Positions 7,900-16,336 are shown, counted from the stretch's first letter. The stretch: DNA of 64,000 nt from Shewanella olleyana (GCF_023283825.1 NZ_JAKILD010000011.1:1-64000), one strand, 5' to 3'. Numbers and translations: made by a program. Notes: generated by a model not told the origin, from the letters alone.

Positions 7900-9141
7900 A
7901 TGTTTAAAAAATTATTAAGAACTTTGGGGTTATTTGATGTAACTAAGCGTATTTATTATAAGGTTTTTAAAACTAATAAAAGAGTTGTTTCAAGCGGAGC
8001 AATAAAGTCACACTCTAGCAAGGTTTCTAGTGCCCCTCAATATAGCTTGATTACCAGAATTTCAATGAATATGTTTTCTAAAGAAAGTATTGATTCTGTA
8101 ATATATTTTTCAGATGGAATTGAAAAGATCTACCAGTTAAAGCAATGGCTTTCTACTGTAGAAGTGATTAGTCATAGTGTGAACTTTACGATTTTAGTTC
8201 GTAGCTACAAGGTTTATGAGTTATTACTCTCTGAGGAAATACCATTAGATATTCGGTATATACATACAATCGACGATTTAATGGCCTTCTATGAGAAGAA
8301 GAATATTAAATCTGTTTTATATGTGAATAATGGTTATAAAAACTTCCAATCTCTTATTTACAACAAAGCTTACCATGTCCATATCAACCATGGCGAAAGT
8401 GAGAAGTCATGTATGTATTCAAACCAAGCCAAAGCATATGACTTTGTGTTTACAGCAGGTACAGCTGGTACCGATAGATACAAAAAACATTTGTTACGCT
8501 GCCCTGTAGATAATTTCATCGAAATAGGCAGACCTCAGATTGAGTTCATTACTGACTCTCAAACAGAACTTGAACAAGATAGAATTAAGGTTATGTATGC
8601 TCCTACCTGGGCAGCGACGCATGAATCAATGAATTACTCATCAATTGCGAAGTATGGTGAAGAACTCGTTGCTAAGATACTGAATGATGAACGATATCAA
8701 TTAGTATACAAACCACATCCTGCAGTGGGTACTACTTGCTCTAAAGAGAGGCAAGCGCATCTTAATATCATTGAGCAAATAGAAGAAAATGAATTTGCAA
8801 TATATGATACGACCGAAACTACAGAGTCCTTTTTCAATATTGTTGATATTGCCATTTTTGATAACACTTCTGTTGCTATCGATTACCTATCATATGATAA
8901 GCCATTCCTAGTCACAGATTTTTTCAATGCAGGTATTCCTAAGTTCGTTGAAGGGGGCTACTTATTGGAAGATAAGGATTATCAATCAATTGATACTATA
9001 ATTTACTCACAAATTAGTGATGATAACCTTAGCGAAGCTCGTCAAACGATAAGGGATTATTATTTAAGCAATATCGGCTCAGCAACGACAACAATGATTG
9101 CAAAGCTTGTAGAGCTAAATGAAGAAATTAGCTCTCAATAA
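7900..9141 (+). CDS. TagB/TagF-like CDP-glycerol glycerophosphotransferase family protein (1)
   Basis: A 413-residue protein of the CDP-glycerol:poly(glycerophosphate) glycerophosphotransferase (TagB/TagF) family. Visible family elements are HINHGE (161-166, the WHG-type His motif), GRPQ (210-213), YAPTW (233-237), KPHP (271-274) and FDNTSVAIDYLSYDKPF in the last third, the counterpart of the usual TDYSS...D. The extra N-terminal 100 residues are not recognised. Such enzymes transfer glycerol-phosphate, or another polyol-phosphate, from a CDP-activated donor to a growing chain. A TagD donor synthase is two genes downstream. It could be primase or polymerase; the sequence alone does not say. 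Confidence 0.8.
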   Translation: MFKKLLRTLGLFDVTKRIYYKVFKTNKRVVSSGAIKSHSSKVSSAPQYSLITRISMNMFSKESIDSVIYFSDGIEKIYQLKQWLSTVEVISHSVNFTILVRSYKVYELLLSEEIPLDIRYIHTIDDLMAFYEKKNIKSVLYVNNGYKNFQSLIYNKAYHVHINHGESEKSCMYSNQAKAYDFVFTAGTAGTDRYKKHLLRCPVDNFIEIGRPQIEFITDSQTELEQDRIKVMYAPTWAATHESMNYSSIAKYGEELVAKILNDERYQLVYKPHPAVGTTCSKERQAHLNIIEQIEENEFAIYDTTETTESFFNIVDIAIFDNTSVAIDYLSYDKPFLVTDFFNAGIPKFVEGGYLLEDKDYQSIDTIIYSQISDDNLSEARQTIRDYYLSNIGSATTTMIAKLVELNEEISSQ

Positions 9142-9165
9142 TAAGCTTGAACGCTAGGCGGTGAA

Positions 9166-10191
9166 ATGAAAATTAGTATAATAATTCCGATGTACAATGC
9201 CTCAGAGTACCTTGTTGAGTGCATTGACTCTATAAAAGCTCAAACTGAAAAAGACTTTGAACTTATAGTCATTGATGATGGCTCTACAGATAATTCTGTA
9301 GAGTTAATAAAACACCATTGTGCCGACCTAAACTTTATATTAATTGAACAAGAAAACGCTGGGGCAAGCGCAGCGAGAAATGTTGGTATTAGTAAAGCTA
9401 CCGGTGATTTTATCTGCTTTGTGGATTCTGATGATATCTTAACTTCAGCAGCACTATACGATTTGTACAATAGAATTACAGAAGCAGAGAGTGATGTTGT
9501 TATTGGTCGTAGAGGCTGGATAATTGACGACCAATATGAGCCTAATCCAGACTTAGACACAAAGTTATTTAATAAAGATATTACTAATTGCAATGTTTAT
9601 GAATACCCTGCATTGTTAAATGTAATTGCTGTACATTCAAAGCTTTACCGCACTAAGTTTCTTCATGACAATAACTTGCTTTTTAAAGAAGGTATTAGTT
9701 CAGAAGATTTTATTTTTTCTTATCAAGTCGCTTTGCTTACTGATAACTTTTCAACTTTTAGAGGTAATGAAGTTTATTACTATAGGAGAAGAAGTGGAGT
9801 GACTAAATCTATCACTCAAGAAAGGTTAAGTGAATTCAATTTAAATAGTAGATTCATTCAAATGGATGAAACTTATAAGCTTTCTCAGACTGAGAAAGGT
9901 AAGCATTTACTAACAAGAGATGAGGTGAAGCTAAACTTTCAACATCGGTTAGTAAGGCATATTAGAGAACTTGAAACGAATGATGAGCAGTCCCTGTATG
10001 CTTTCAAAATAATAAAACAGTATGTAGAAAAAAATATTGATTTAATTAATAGTAAATGTAACTCAGAGTATCGAAAGCTATACAGTTTAATATCTAATGG
10101 ACATTTAGATTGGGTCGTGGATTACATTGAACTTTTAGATTTGAGAAAAGAGATTAATACTTTAAATAAAGCTAAGAACTTTATTAAATAG
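9166..10191 (+). CDS. Family 2 glycosyltransferase
   Basis: A 341-residue GT-A fold glycosyltransferase. The first 100 residues carry the standard GT2 signature: ISIIIPMYNASEYL at the start, VIDDGSTDNS, then NAGASAARNVG, and FVDSDD as the DxD metal-binding motif. The C-terminal part (YYRRRSGVTKS, about 207-217) resembles the acceptor-side region of capsule GT2 enzymes. It lies 24 bp after one TagF-like gene and 8 bp before tagD, so it probably adds a sugar to the polymer repeat of locus A. Donor and linkage cannot be read from sequence. Confidence 0.87.
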   Translation: MKISIIIPMYNASEYLVECIDSIKAQTEKDFELIVIDDGSTDNSVELIKHHCADLNFILIEQENAGASAARNVGISKATGDFICFVDSDDILTSAALYDLYNRITEAESDVVIGRRGWIIDDQYEPNPDLDTKLFNKDITNCNVYEYPALLNVIAVHSKLYRTKFLHDNNLLFKEGISSEDFIFSYQVALLTDNFSTFRGNEVYYYRRRSGVTKSITQERLSEFNLNSRFIQMDETYKLSQTEKGKHLLTRDEVKLNFQHRLVRHIRELETNDEQSLYAFKIIKQYVEKNIDLINSKCNSEYRKLYSLISNGHLDWVVDYIELLDLRKEINTLNKAKNFIK

Positions 10192-10199
10192 GATGTGAG

Positions 10200-10595
10200 A
10201 TGAAAATTTTAACTTATGGCACTTTTGATTTATTTCATATTGGCCACTTGAACTTATTAAGACGCTCAAAAGCGTTAGGCAATCATTTAACCGTTGCTAT
10301 TTCAACTGACGAGTTCAATCTTGAGTCAAAGAGTAAAGTTTGTGCACAGCCATACTACGAAAGAGCAGAAATTGTCGGCAGTATTAAATATGTTGATGAA
10401 GTTATTGCAGAAACAAACTGGGATCAAAAAATAAAAGATGTTGTCGAAAACAATATCGATGTATTTGTTATTGGCGATGATTGGGCTGGTAAGTTTGACT
10501 TTTTAAAAGAGTATTGTGAAGTCGTGTATTTACCAAGAACGGATGGGGTTTCAACTACCGATAGAAAGAACGAAATTGTTAATAAGTTTAGTTAA
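10200..10595 (+). CDS. tagD: Glycerol-3-phosphate cytidylyltransferase (TagD-like)
   Basis: A 131-residue nucleotidyltransferase of the cytidylyltransferase fold, the normal length for TagD. Diagnostic motifs are GTFDLFHIGH (7-16, HxGH), YYERAEIV (52-59), IGDDW (91-95) and RTDGVSTT (113-120, the RxxGISTT signature). It makes CDP-glycerol from CTP and glycerol-3-phosphate, the donor for poly(glycerol phosphate) polymers. The stop codon overlaps the start of the next TagF-like gene by one base (TAATG), which points to translational coupling of donor synthesis and use. A closely related specificity, such as another polyol phosphate, cannot be excluded but is less likely. Confidence 0.92.
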   Translation: MKILTYGTFDLFHIGHLNLLRRSKALGNHLTVAISTDEFNLESKSKVCAQPYYERAEIVGSIKYVDEVIAETNWDQKIKDVVENNIDVFVIGDDWAGKFDFLKEYCEVVYLPRTDGVSTTDRKNEIVNKFS

Positions 10596-11710
10596 TGTAT
10601 AAATCTATTTTAAGGAAGGTTCTAAGTATTTTAGATTTAGTCCTTCCTAAGAAGAATGTTGTTTGTTTCTTCATAACAGCTAGAACAAGCTGGGACCCAA
10701 ACCAACAAGTTCTATTTGCAAAATTCAAGTCTAAGTTTGAAGTGATCGTGATAGACGGAAATGATGTCTCACGATCAAGTCCTTACAAGACGCTAAAGTG
10801 CTTCTATAAAATATACCGCTCTAAAGTGATTATTTTCGATCATAGTTTACCAATCGGGTTAGTTGAAGGTAAGCATTTATGCATCAATGTATGGCATGGA
10901 AGTCCGATAAAAAGAATTCGTTGCTTACTTAAAGAATGCTTTACACAACAATTCCTCGATTATCAATCGACTGTTACCAATCTACTAATTTCAAATTCAC
11001 CTTTTGACTCAGTTCAAATGCAAAGCTGTTTTAATGTCACCGAAGAGAAAATGTTATCTTCAGGTTTACCAAGAAACGCTTACTTAACATGCACAAATGA
11101 ACAATTAAGTGAAATCGATATTTATGATGAATATGATCTTGTTAAGAATATTTCTAGTGGCTATAGCAAGGTAATACTTTGGGCACCGACATATAGAGGA
11201 GATAGCCACCAATTCAATGATCCTCTCAATCTATCTCAACATGAAGAACAGCTTCTTCATCGTTATCTTGAAGAGTCAAATAGCTTGCTTTTAGTGAGAT
11301 ATCATAAATTTTCATCATGCAGTAAAAGCTCTTTTTTCTTACATGACAATATAAGAGATGTTAGCAATATAAAGAATCAGAACATTCTACTGAGGGAAGT
11401 AGACGTCCTTATTACCGATTATTCAAGTATTTGGATAGACTATATGTTGTTAAGAAGGCCTATTGTTTTTTACTGTGCGGATTTAGATAGCTACGAATTG
11501 AACCATGGCTTTATTCATGATTTTCAGACATCTATACCGTCAAAAATGGTAATTGATTTTATGGCAGTTTTAGATTTATTAAAGCAAGAAGACATTGAAG
11601 TTCTATCTAGTGACTTTGAAAGATTATACAATCGTTACCATATGAACTCTAATGCAAACGAAACCATTTTATCGATAGAAAATAAAATTAACTCTCATAT
11701 TGGATTATAG
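10595..11710 (+). CDS. TagB/TagF-like CDP-glycerol glycerophosphotransferase family protein (2)
   Basis: A 371-residue protein with the complete TagB/TagF signature set: WHGSPIKR (100-107), SSGLPRN (155-161), WAPTYRG (196-202), RYHKFS (235-240) and TDYSSIWIDY (274-283), ending with RRPIVFY. These correspond to the catalytic His and the CDP-glycerol-binding residues known in the family. It would add glycerol phosphate from CDP-glycerol. Its start overlaps the tagD stop codon. Only 4 bp separate its stop from the stop of the oppositely oriented third family member. Confidence 0.88.
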   Translation: MYKSILRKVLSILDLVLPKKNVVCFFITARTSWDPNQQVLFAKFKSKFEVIVIDGNDVSRSSPYKTLKCFYKIYRSKVIIFDHSLPIGLVEGKHLCINVWHGSPIKRIRCLLKECFTQQFLDYQSTVTNLLISNSPFDSVQMQSCFNVTEEKMLSSGLPRNAYLTCTNEQLSEIDIYDEYDLVKNISSGYSKVILWAPTYRGDSHQFNDPLNLSQHEEQLLHRYLEESNSLLLVRYHKFSSCSKSSFFLHDNIRDVSNIKNQNILLREVDVLITDYSSIWIDYMLLRRPIVFYCADLDSYELNHGFIHDFQTSIPSKMVIDFMAVLDLLKQEDIEVLSSDFERLYNRYHMNSNANETILSIENKINSHIGL

Positions 11711-11714
11711 TAAT

Positions 11715-12836
11715 TTAAATCAATTTTATTTTATCTATAATTCTTGAACAGGTGTTGGTTTCGAGACTAACGGAAAAATCGGCGACGCTATTGCTTTCGA
11801 TAGCGTTAATTAATTGCTCTGCGTTATGGTTAAAACTGTCATTATAAACTTGAATATATTGACTGTTGATCCCTCTATTAAGTTTGTAATCATCTAAATT
11901 AGTGCCGAAAAGATAAACTGGTTTAGTTATAGAAGCGTCGACGAGTAAACTAGAAAAGTCACTGATAAAAATAGTTGATTGAGCTAAATATTGCTCGATA
12001 GCTTCACCATCTTTTATTAGTTTAATATTCTTTGATTTGAACGTGTTCGTTACTTTTTCTAGCGGATGTAACTTTATTAACAGCTGATAATTATGCTTCT
12101 CTAAAAAAGTAATAAATTTAGGACTGGTTAAGTCTTGTAAATTTTTAGATGTTGTCTCGTCCGTATGCCAAGTAGGCGCATAAAGAATTGTAAGGCAGTT
12201 CTTATTATTAGTTTTTGATTCGAGTTCAATTTTACGTTTGTGGTCAAACCTTGGCCAACCTGTAACTGAACACTGCTCAGCATTGAGTAAAAATGCTTCT
12301 GTGAGTATGTCTTTTGTTATGCTGTCATGGCAGAAGACTAATTTATATTGTTTGAATTTTTTGGCCAACAACTTAGTCATTAACATTTTAGCTAAAGGGG
12401 CTGGAGAAGGGTAAGTCTCCGGGGAGGTTACGCCGAGCTTTTTTATTGGCCAGCCATGCCAAAGCTGATAGAGGTGTCTACCATAGAGAGGCACTAGTGG
12501 AGATATATCAGAGGAGCCCGTAGCGTAAATGAAATTTTTAGCTATAAAAGTATAATAAATACCTTTAAGGCTAAATTTATAGTAAAATTTGCCATCAGTT
12601 AAGCTATCAATAGCACCTCTAGTCTGAGTTAACCAAACTGCATTTATTTCAGGATTATTTTTTTGGATAAATTCAAATAAAATTTTTGAATTATCCGTAT
12701 ATCCATGCACATGACCAAACACCCAGATGTTAGATGAAGAAGGAAGCAATGACGACAACAGATTGACAGGGTATAAAGCAAGCAATCTTGATATTTGAAA
12801 AATCAATCTGAATTTACTGTTTTTTAAAAAAGACAC
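11715..12836 (-). CDS. TagB/TagF-like CDP-glycerol glycerophosphotransferase family protein (3), on the opposite strand
   Basis: A 373-residue third member of the TagB/TagF family: LWHGWPIKKLG (125-135), VTGWPRFD (191-198), YAPTWH (219-224), KLHP (255-258) and SDFSSLLVDA (292-301). It is the only minus-strand gene between 1670 and 47392. It converges with the gene ending at 11710 (4 bp apart) and diverges from the glycosyltransferase at 12872 (35 bp apart), so it needs its own promoter in that 35-bp gap or inside the neighbouring gene. All motifs are intact, so it is not an obvious remnant. Possible roles are primase versus polymerase, or chain modification. Confidence 0.87.
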   Translation of the reverse strand: MSFLKNSKFRLIFQISRLLALYPVNLLSSLLPSSSNIWVFGHVHGYTDNSKILFEFIQKNNPEINAVWLTQTRGAIDSLTDGKFYYKFSLKGIYYTFIAKNFIYATGSSDISPLVPLYGRHLYQLWHGWPIKKLGVTSPETYPSPAPLAKMLMTKLLAKKFKQYKLVFCHDSITKDILTEAFLLNAEQCSVTGWPRFDHKRKIELESKTNNKNCLTILYAPTWHTDETTSKNLQDLTSPKFITFLEKHNYQLLIKLHPLEKVTNTFKSKNIKLIKDGEAIEQYLAQSTIFISDFSSLLVDASITKPVYLFGTNLDDYKLNRGINSQYIQVYNDSFNHNAEQLINAIESNSVADFSVSLETNTCSRIIDKIKLI

Positions 12837-12871
12837 AACTTTCCTTTTTATATGTGAACTCTTGAATAATA

Positions 12872-14014
12872 ATGAAAAAAATCATCATAACCTCTAACAC
12901 CTCTTGGTTCATTCACAATTTCTTTAAAGCCAGTATTATAGAGTTCCTGAATGCTGGACACAAAGTATATGTTTTAGCCCCTCTAGATAAATATTCATCT
13001 CAACTTGAAGATTTAGGCTGTAGTTATAGCGCTGTCGGGGTTGATCGTTCAGGTGCACGAATATCCAGCGAAGTTTCAACGCTTTATTCTCTTTATAAGC
13101 ATATCTCTCAAATAAAACCTGATGTAGTTTTAAACTTCACCCCAAAAATGAACATCTACTCGACACTTGTCTCAAGAGTTTTAGGTGTAAAGGTTATTAA
13201 CAGTGTGGCGGGCTTGGGGTCAATTTTTACTGAAAAAGGTTTGAAGTCAAAGCTTGGGAAAGTGCTTTTAAAGCTAACCCAACCACTTGCACATCATGTT
13301 GTTTTTCAAAATAATGAAGATAAGGAAATATATCTCGCTAATAGATTGGTTGTTTCTGAAAAGTGTTCAAGAGTACACGGTATCGGTTTAGACTTAGCGT
13401 CTTTTCCTGTACACCATTCAATTGATGATAATTGTACGCGTTTTATCCTTGTAGCTCGTATGCTTAAAAATAAAGGTGTTATCGACTTTGTTGAAGCTGC
13501 AAAAAAAGTGACCCAACACTACAATTTAAAAAATGCCATAAATGTGAAAAAAGTGAATGTTGAATTCTCTTTATTAGGCTTTGTAGATGAGCAAAACCCT
13601 CAACGAATTACTTATGAACAGTTAATGGAATGGGATGCGAATTCAGGTGTAAACTATTTAGGCGAAACTGATGATGTATTTTCGATTGTAAAAGATCAAG
13701 ATTGTGTTGTGTTACCTTCATTCTATCGCGAAGGTTTACCTCAATGCCTTATTGAAGCTTGCTCTATGGGGAAACCCATAATAACAACCCATAATGTTGG
13801 TTGCAGAGATGCCGTAGATGATGGCGTTAATGGAATTTTGGTGAAACCTAAAAGCCAGGATGAGTTAGTAAGCGCTATGGTTGCAATCGTTGAATCGGGT
13901 CATCAACAAAGAGTTGATATGGGGATGCTGGGTAGGAAAAAAGCGGAAACTGAGTTTTGTCATTTGAAAATATCAAAGCATTACTTGGATATAATCAACA
14001 GAGTTTGCCTGTAA
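12872..14014 (+). CDS. Family 4 glycosyltransferase
   Basis: A 380-residue GT-B retaining glycosyltransferase. The N-terminal domain starts MKKIIITSNTSWFIHNF and includes INSVAGLGSIFTEKG, as in CapM/PglA-like transferases. The C-terminal domain has FILVARMLKNKGVIDFVEAA and the EX7E-type element in YREGLPQCLIEACSMGKP. The donor is unknown; related enzymes commonly use UDP-HexNAc. It lies 33 bp before kpsT and is co-directional with the exporter. Because the TagF-like gene just upstream runs the other way, this gene and kpsT depend on a local promoter or on RNA polymerase reading through the antisense gene. Confidence 0.87.
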   Translation: MKKIIITSNTSWFIHNFFKASIIEFLNAGHKVYVLAPLDKYSSQLEDLGCSYSAVGVDRSGARISSEVSTLYSLYKHISQIKPDVVLNFTPKMNIYSTLVSRVLGVKVINSVAGLGSIFTEKGLKSKLGKVLLKLTQPLAHHVVFQNNEDKEIYLANRLVVSEKCSRVHGIGLDLASFPVHHSIDDNCTRFILVARMLKNKGVIDFVEAAKKVTQHYNLKNAINVKKVNVEFSLLGFVDEQNPQRITYEQLMEWDANSGVNYLGETDDVFSIVKDQDCVVLPSFYREGLPQCLIEACSMGKPIITTHNVGCRDAVDDGVNGILVKPKSQDELVSAMVAIVESGHQQRVDMGMLGRKKAETEFCHLKISKHYLDIINRVCL

Positions 14015-14047
14015 GAAAACGCCAGTATTAACTAATTTGAGAAATTT

Positions 14048-14698
14048 ATGATTAAGCTTGAAAAGTTAACCAAGTACTACCCATCAGAATTAGGTAATCA
14101 ATATATATTTGAAGATGTTGATTTCACCATACCTTCAGGCCATAACATTGCCTTACTAGGTTCTAATGGTGCGGGTAAGTCAACCTTGTTTAGAATACTT
14201 GCTGGTAGTGAGTACCCTAACTCAGGCAAAGTCATCACAAATCAAAAGCTTTCTTGGCCGGTTGCACTTGCAACTGGCATACACAAAGAAATGACAGGTC
14301 GTGAGAATACTCGTTTTATTGGCCGTGTTAATGGAGTGGGTGACTTATCCGATTACGAAGAAAAAGTTAAAAAATTTGCCGCGTTAGGTGTTAAGTACGA
14401 TTTGCCTGTAAAAAATTACTCTAGTGGTATGCGTTCAAGATTAGCTTTCGGGTGCTGCATTGCAATAGATTTTGATATCTACTTGATTGATGAGGCTACT
14501 TCAGTAGGTGACCAGAAATTCCGTAAAAAAGCCAAATCGGCGTTATTACAAAGAAGTAAAACAGCCAATGTAATCATGGTCAGTCACGATATGAAAGAAA
14601 TAAAAGAGTTTTGTGACAGTGCTATCATCCTACACGACGGAAAATTAACATTTTATTCAGACCTAAATGAAGCGTTAGAGTTATATGAGACGCTATAA
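14048..14698 (+). CDS. kpsT: Capsule ABC transporter ATPase KpsT
   Basis: A 216-residue ABC ATPase with Walker A GSNGAGKST (38-46), signature YSSGM (124-128), Walker B ending IDEA (147-150) and the switch His180 in VSHD. It has the length of KpsT/CtrD/BexA capsule ATPases. It lacks the C-terminal carbohydrate-binding domain seen in Wzt of O-antigen exporters, so the exported substrate is probably not recognised through a terminal cap. It partners KpsM at 5847. It is the last gene of locus A. Confidence 0.92.
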   Translation: MIKLEKLTKYYPSELGNQYIFEDVDFTIPSGHNIALLGSNGAGKSTLFRILAGSEYPNSGKVITNQKLSWPVALATGIHKEMTGRENTRFIGRVNGVGDLSDYEEKVKKFAALGVKYDLPVKNYSSGMRSRLAFGCCIAIDFDIYLIDEATSVGDQKFRKKAKSALLQRSKTANVIMVSHDMKEIKEFCDSAIILHDGKLTFYSDLNEALELYETL

Positions 14699-14739
14699 TT
14701 TTCCACTACTTTTCCCTTTTTTTATTCCCTCCCTCTTGC

Positions 14740-14789
14740 TGACGAAAATATAGATTTTCATATCTTTCTGAGAAAGCGTCAATTTTTTG
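14740..14789 (+). terminator. Possible terminator of locus A
   Basis: An outer 5-bp stem TGACG/CGTCA (14740-14744 with 14777-14781) encloses two small hairpins (AAAAT/ATTTT and TTTCT/AGAAA). It is followed by a T run (ATTTTTTG, 14782-14789). The branched form is less typical than a simple hairpin, so confidence is moderate. Confidence 0.4.
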
Positions 14790-15054
14790 TAACATTGGTT
14801 TGGTATTTTGTAATCTAAAGTTCATAGAGTATTTCATCTAAATTTCCCGAGCTTCCAGATTGAATTTCAATCATTTATTAGCGTTTATTTGCTGTAAACA
14901 TAGTGTTTGTCGCATTTTAAGTGATTTTTATAAAGTTCAGTTGCATTTACATTTTTATACGCTTAATGTGATGCTGATTTTATGTTTATTACGTTTTTAT
15001 GACGCTTTTATTGTTTAAATTAATTTGTCATTACGCTTCAAAATTTGGAAACCT

Positions 15055-15092
15055 TAGCACTTTAGAGGCTGTAATCTAAGGGCGGTAGCGTG
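15055..15092 (+). promoter_or_regulatory. JUMPstart with ops element (RfaH recruitment site)
   Basis: 15081-15092 reads GGCGGTAGCGTG, identical to the canonical ops pause element. The 26 bases before it (TAGCACTTTAGAGGCTG, then TAATCTAAG) follow the 38-39-bp JUMPstart layout found upstream of enterobacterial O-antigen and capsule operons. The flanks can also pair: CCTTAG (15052-15057) with CTAAGG (15076-15081). The element lies on the coding strand, in the leader and about 100 bp before wza, as required for loading RfaH. rfaH is in the same window. Confidence 0.9.
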
Positions 15093-15191
15093 TCTAAAAT
15101 AGAATAAATAGATGTGTTATAGACAAGCATTGTAATGCTAAACTCTTACCGTATTCATCATAACAACTCCCAACATTAGCAAGATAATTAA

Positions 15192-16316
15192 ATGAATTTA
15201 ATAATTAAAAATAAAGTAATGATAGTCTTAACAGCGGCCTTAATTTCTGGCTGTGCCGTTCCAGGCAGTCATTTAACTGTTGATGATGAGCAAACAACAT
15301 CAGAAAGTGAAGCAGTAAACACTAAAATTAACGTTCATCCAATAACGCCGGCTAATATCTACACATTTAAGCAAAATGAGATTTCTTCTACAGCAAACCC
15401 TTCTTTAGAGCTTCAAATTCAGAACTATGAATATCATGTAGGTGTAGGTGATGTCCTTAATATTACTATTTGGGACCATCCAGAATTAACCATTCCTGCG
15501 GGTTCTTATCGTAGCTCAGCAGAATCAGGTAATTGGGTTCACTCAGACGGAACCATTTTCTATCCTTATATCGGTGTTGTCCATGTCGCTGGTAAATCTG
15601 TAAGAGAAATCAGAAGTGATATTTCAGCAAAGTTAAGCCAATTTATTGAATCTCCTCAAGTCGATGTTAACCTTGCATCGTTTCGTTCCCAAAAAGTATA
15701 TGTTACAGGTGAAGTGAGTAAATCAGGTGTTTTACCGATAAGTAATATTCCGCTTACTTTGTTAGATGCGGTTAATCAATCTGGTGGTATAACTGAAGAT
15801 GCAGCTTGGAAAGAAGCAACATTGACACGAAATGGGGTAACCGAACAAGTCTCACTGTATGGATTAATGCAAAAAGGTGACTTAACACAAAATAGATTAT
15901 TACAAAGAGGCGATATTTTGCATGTTCCACGTAATGACAATCAAAAGGTATTTGTTTTAGGTGAAGTAAACGAACCTAAAATGCTTAAGATTGACCGCGT
16001 TGGGATGAGCCTTACTGAAGCGTTAAGTGGTGTTGGTGGAATTAATGAGTATCAAGCTGATGCAACTGGCGTGTTTGTTATTCGGAGTACCTCAGAAAAT
16101 AAAGAGGTTGATGTATATCAGCTTGATGTAAGTGAAGCAACGTCATTAGCCTTAGGTACAGAGTTTGAACTTCAACCGTATGATGTAGTTTACGTCACTG
16201 CCGCGCCATTAAGTCGCTGGAATCGTATTATGTACCAATTACTGCCTACAATTTCTGGGTTCAATCAGTTAGCTCAGGGTGTTGAGCGTACAAATAATAT
16301 TTATAGTGATAATTAA
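15192..16316 (+). CDS. wza: Wza, outer-membrane polysaccharide export lipoprotein
   Basis: A 374-residue lipoprotein: lipobox LISGC with Cys21, then a poly_export domain (YHVGVGDVLNITIWDHPELT, about residues 81-100). SLBB-type repeats follow (KVYVTGEVSKSGVLPIS and KVFVLGEVNEPKMLKI). It closes with PLSRWNRIMYQLLPTISGF, corresponding to the amphipathic helix that forms the Wza octamer pore in the outer membrane. It is normal in length for Wza and is followed by wzb and wzc in the classical order. It is clearly different from the longer, non-lipidated KpsD-like protein of locus A. Confidence 0.93.
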   Translation: MNLIIKNKVMIVLTAALISGCAVPGSHLTVDDEQTTSESEAVNTKINVHPITPANIYTFKQNEISSTANPSLELQIQNYEYHVGVGDVLNITIWDHPELTIPAGSYRSSAESGNWVHSDGTIFYPYIGVVHVAGKSVREIRSDISAKLSQFIESPQVDVNLASFRSQKVYVTGEVSKSGVLPISNIPLTLLDAVNQSGGITEDAAWKEATLTRNGVTEQVSLYGLMQKGDLTQNRLLQRGDILHVPRNDNQKVFVLGEVNEPKMLKIDRVGMSLTEALSGVGGINEYQADATGVFVIRSTSENKEVDVYQLDVSEATSLALGTEFELQPYDVVYVTAAPLSRWNRIMYQLLPTISGFNQLAQGVERTNNIYSDN

Positions 16317-16336
16317 TTCGGAAGAAAGCATTTCTT

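Larger units (their letters stand above)
14699..15191 (+). promoter_or_regulatory. Long untranslated leader of polysaccharide locus B
   Basis: 493 bp without a gene between kpsT and wza. The first 90 bp hold a possible terminator. The rest is AT-rich and ends in a JUMPstart/ops element about 100 bp before the wza start codon. No convincing -35/-10 pair could be assigned, so the transcription start is unknown. Confidence 0.6.

Noticed and set aside
11715..12836. Possible pseudogene because of its opposite orientation
   Set aside because: Length and all family motifs are intact, and there is no stop or frameshift; kept as a real gene.
15192..16316. Second KpsD belonging to the ABC exporter of locus A
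   Set aside because: It has a lipobox, Wza length and C-terminal helix, and is followed by wzb-wzc after a separate ops-bearing leader.
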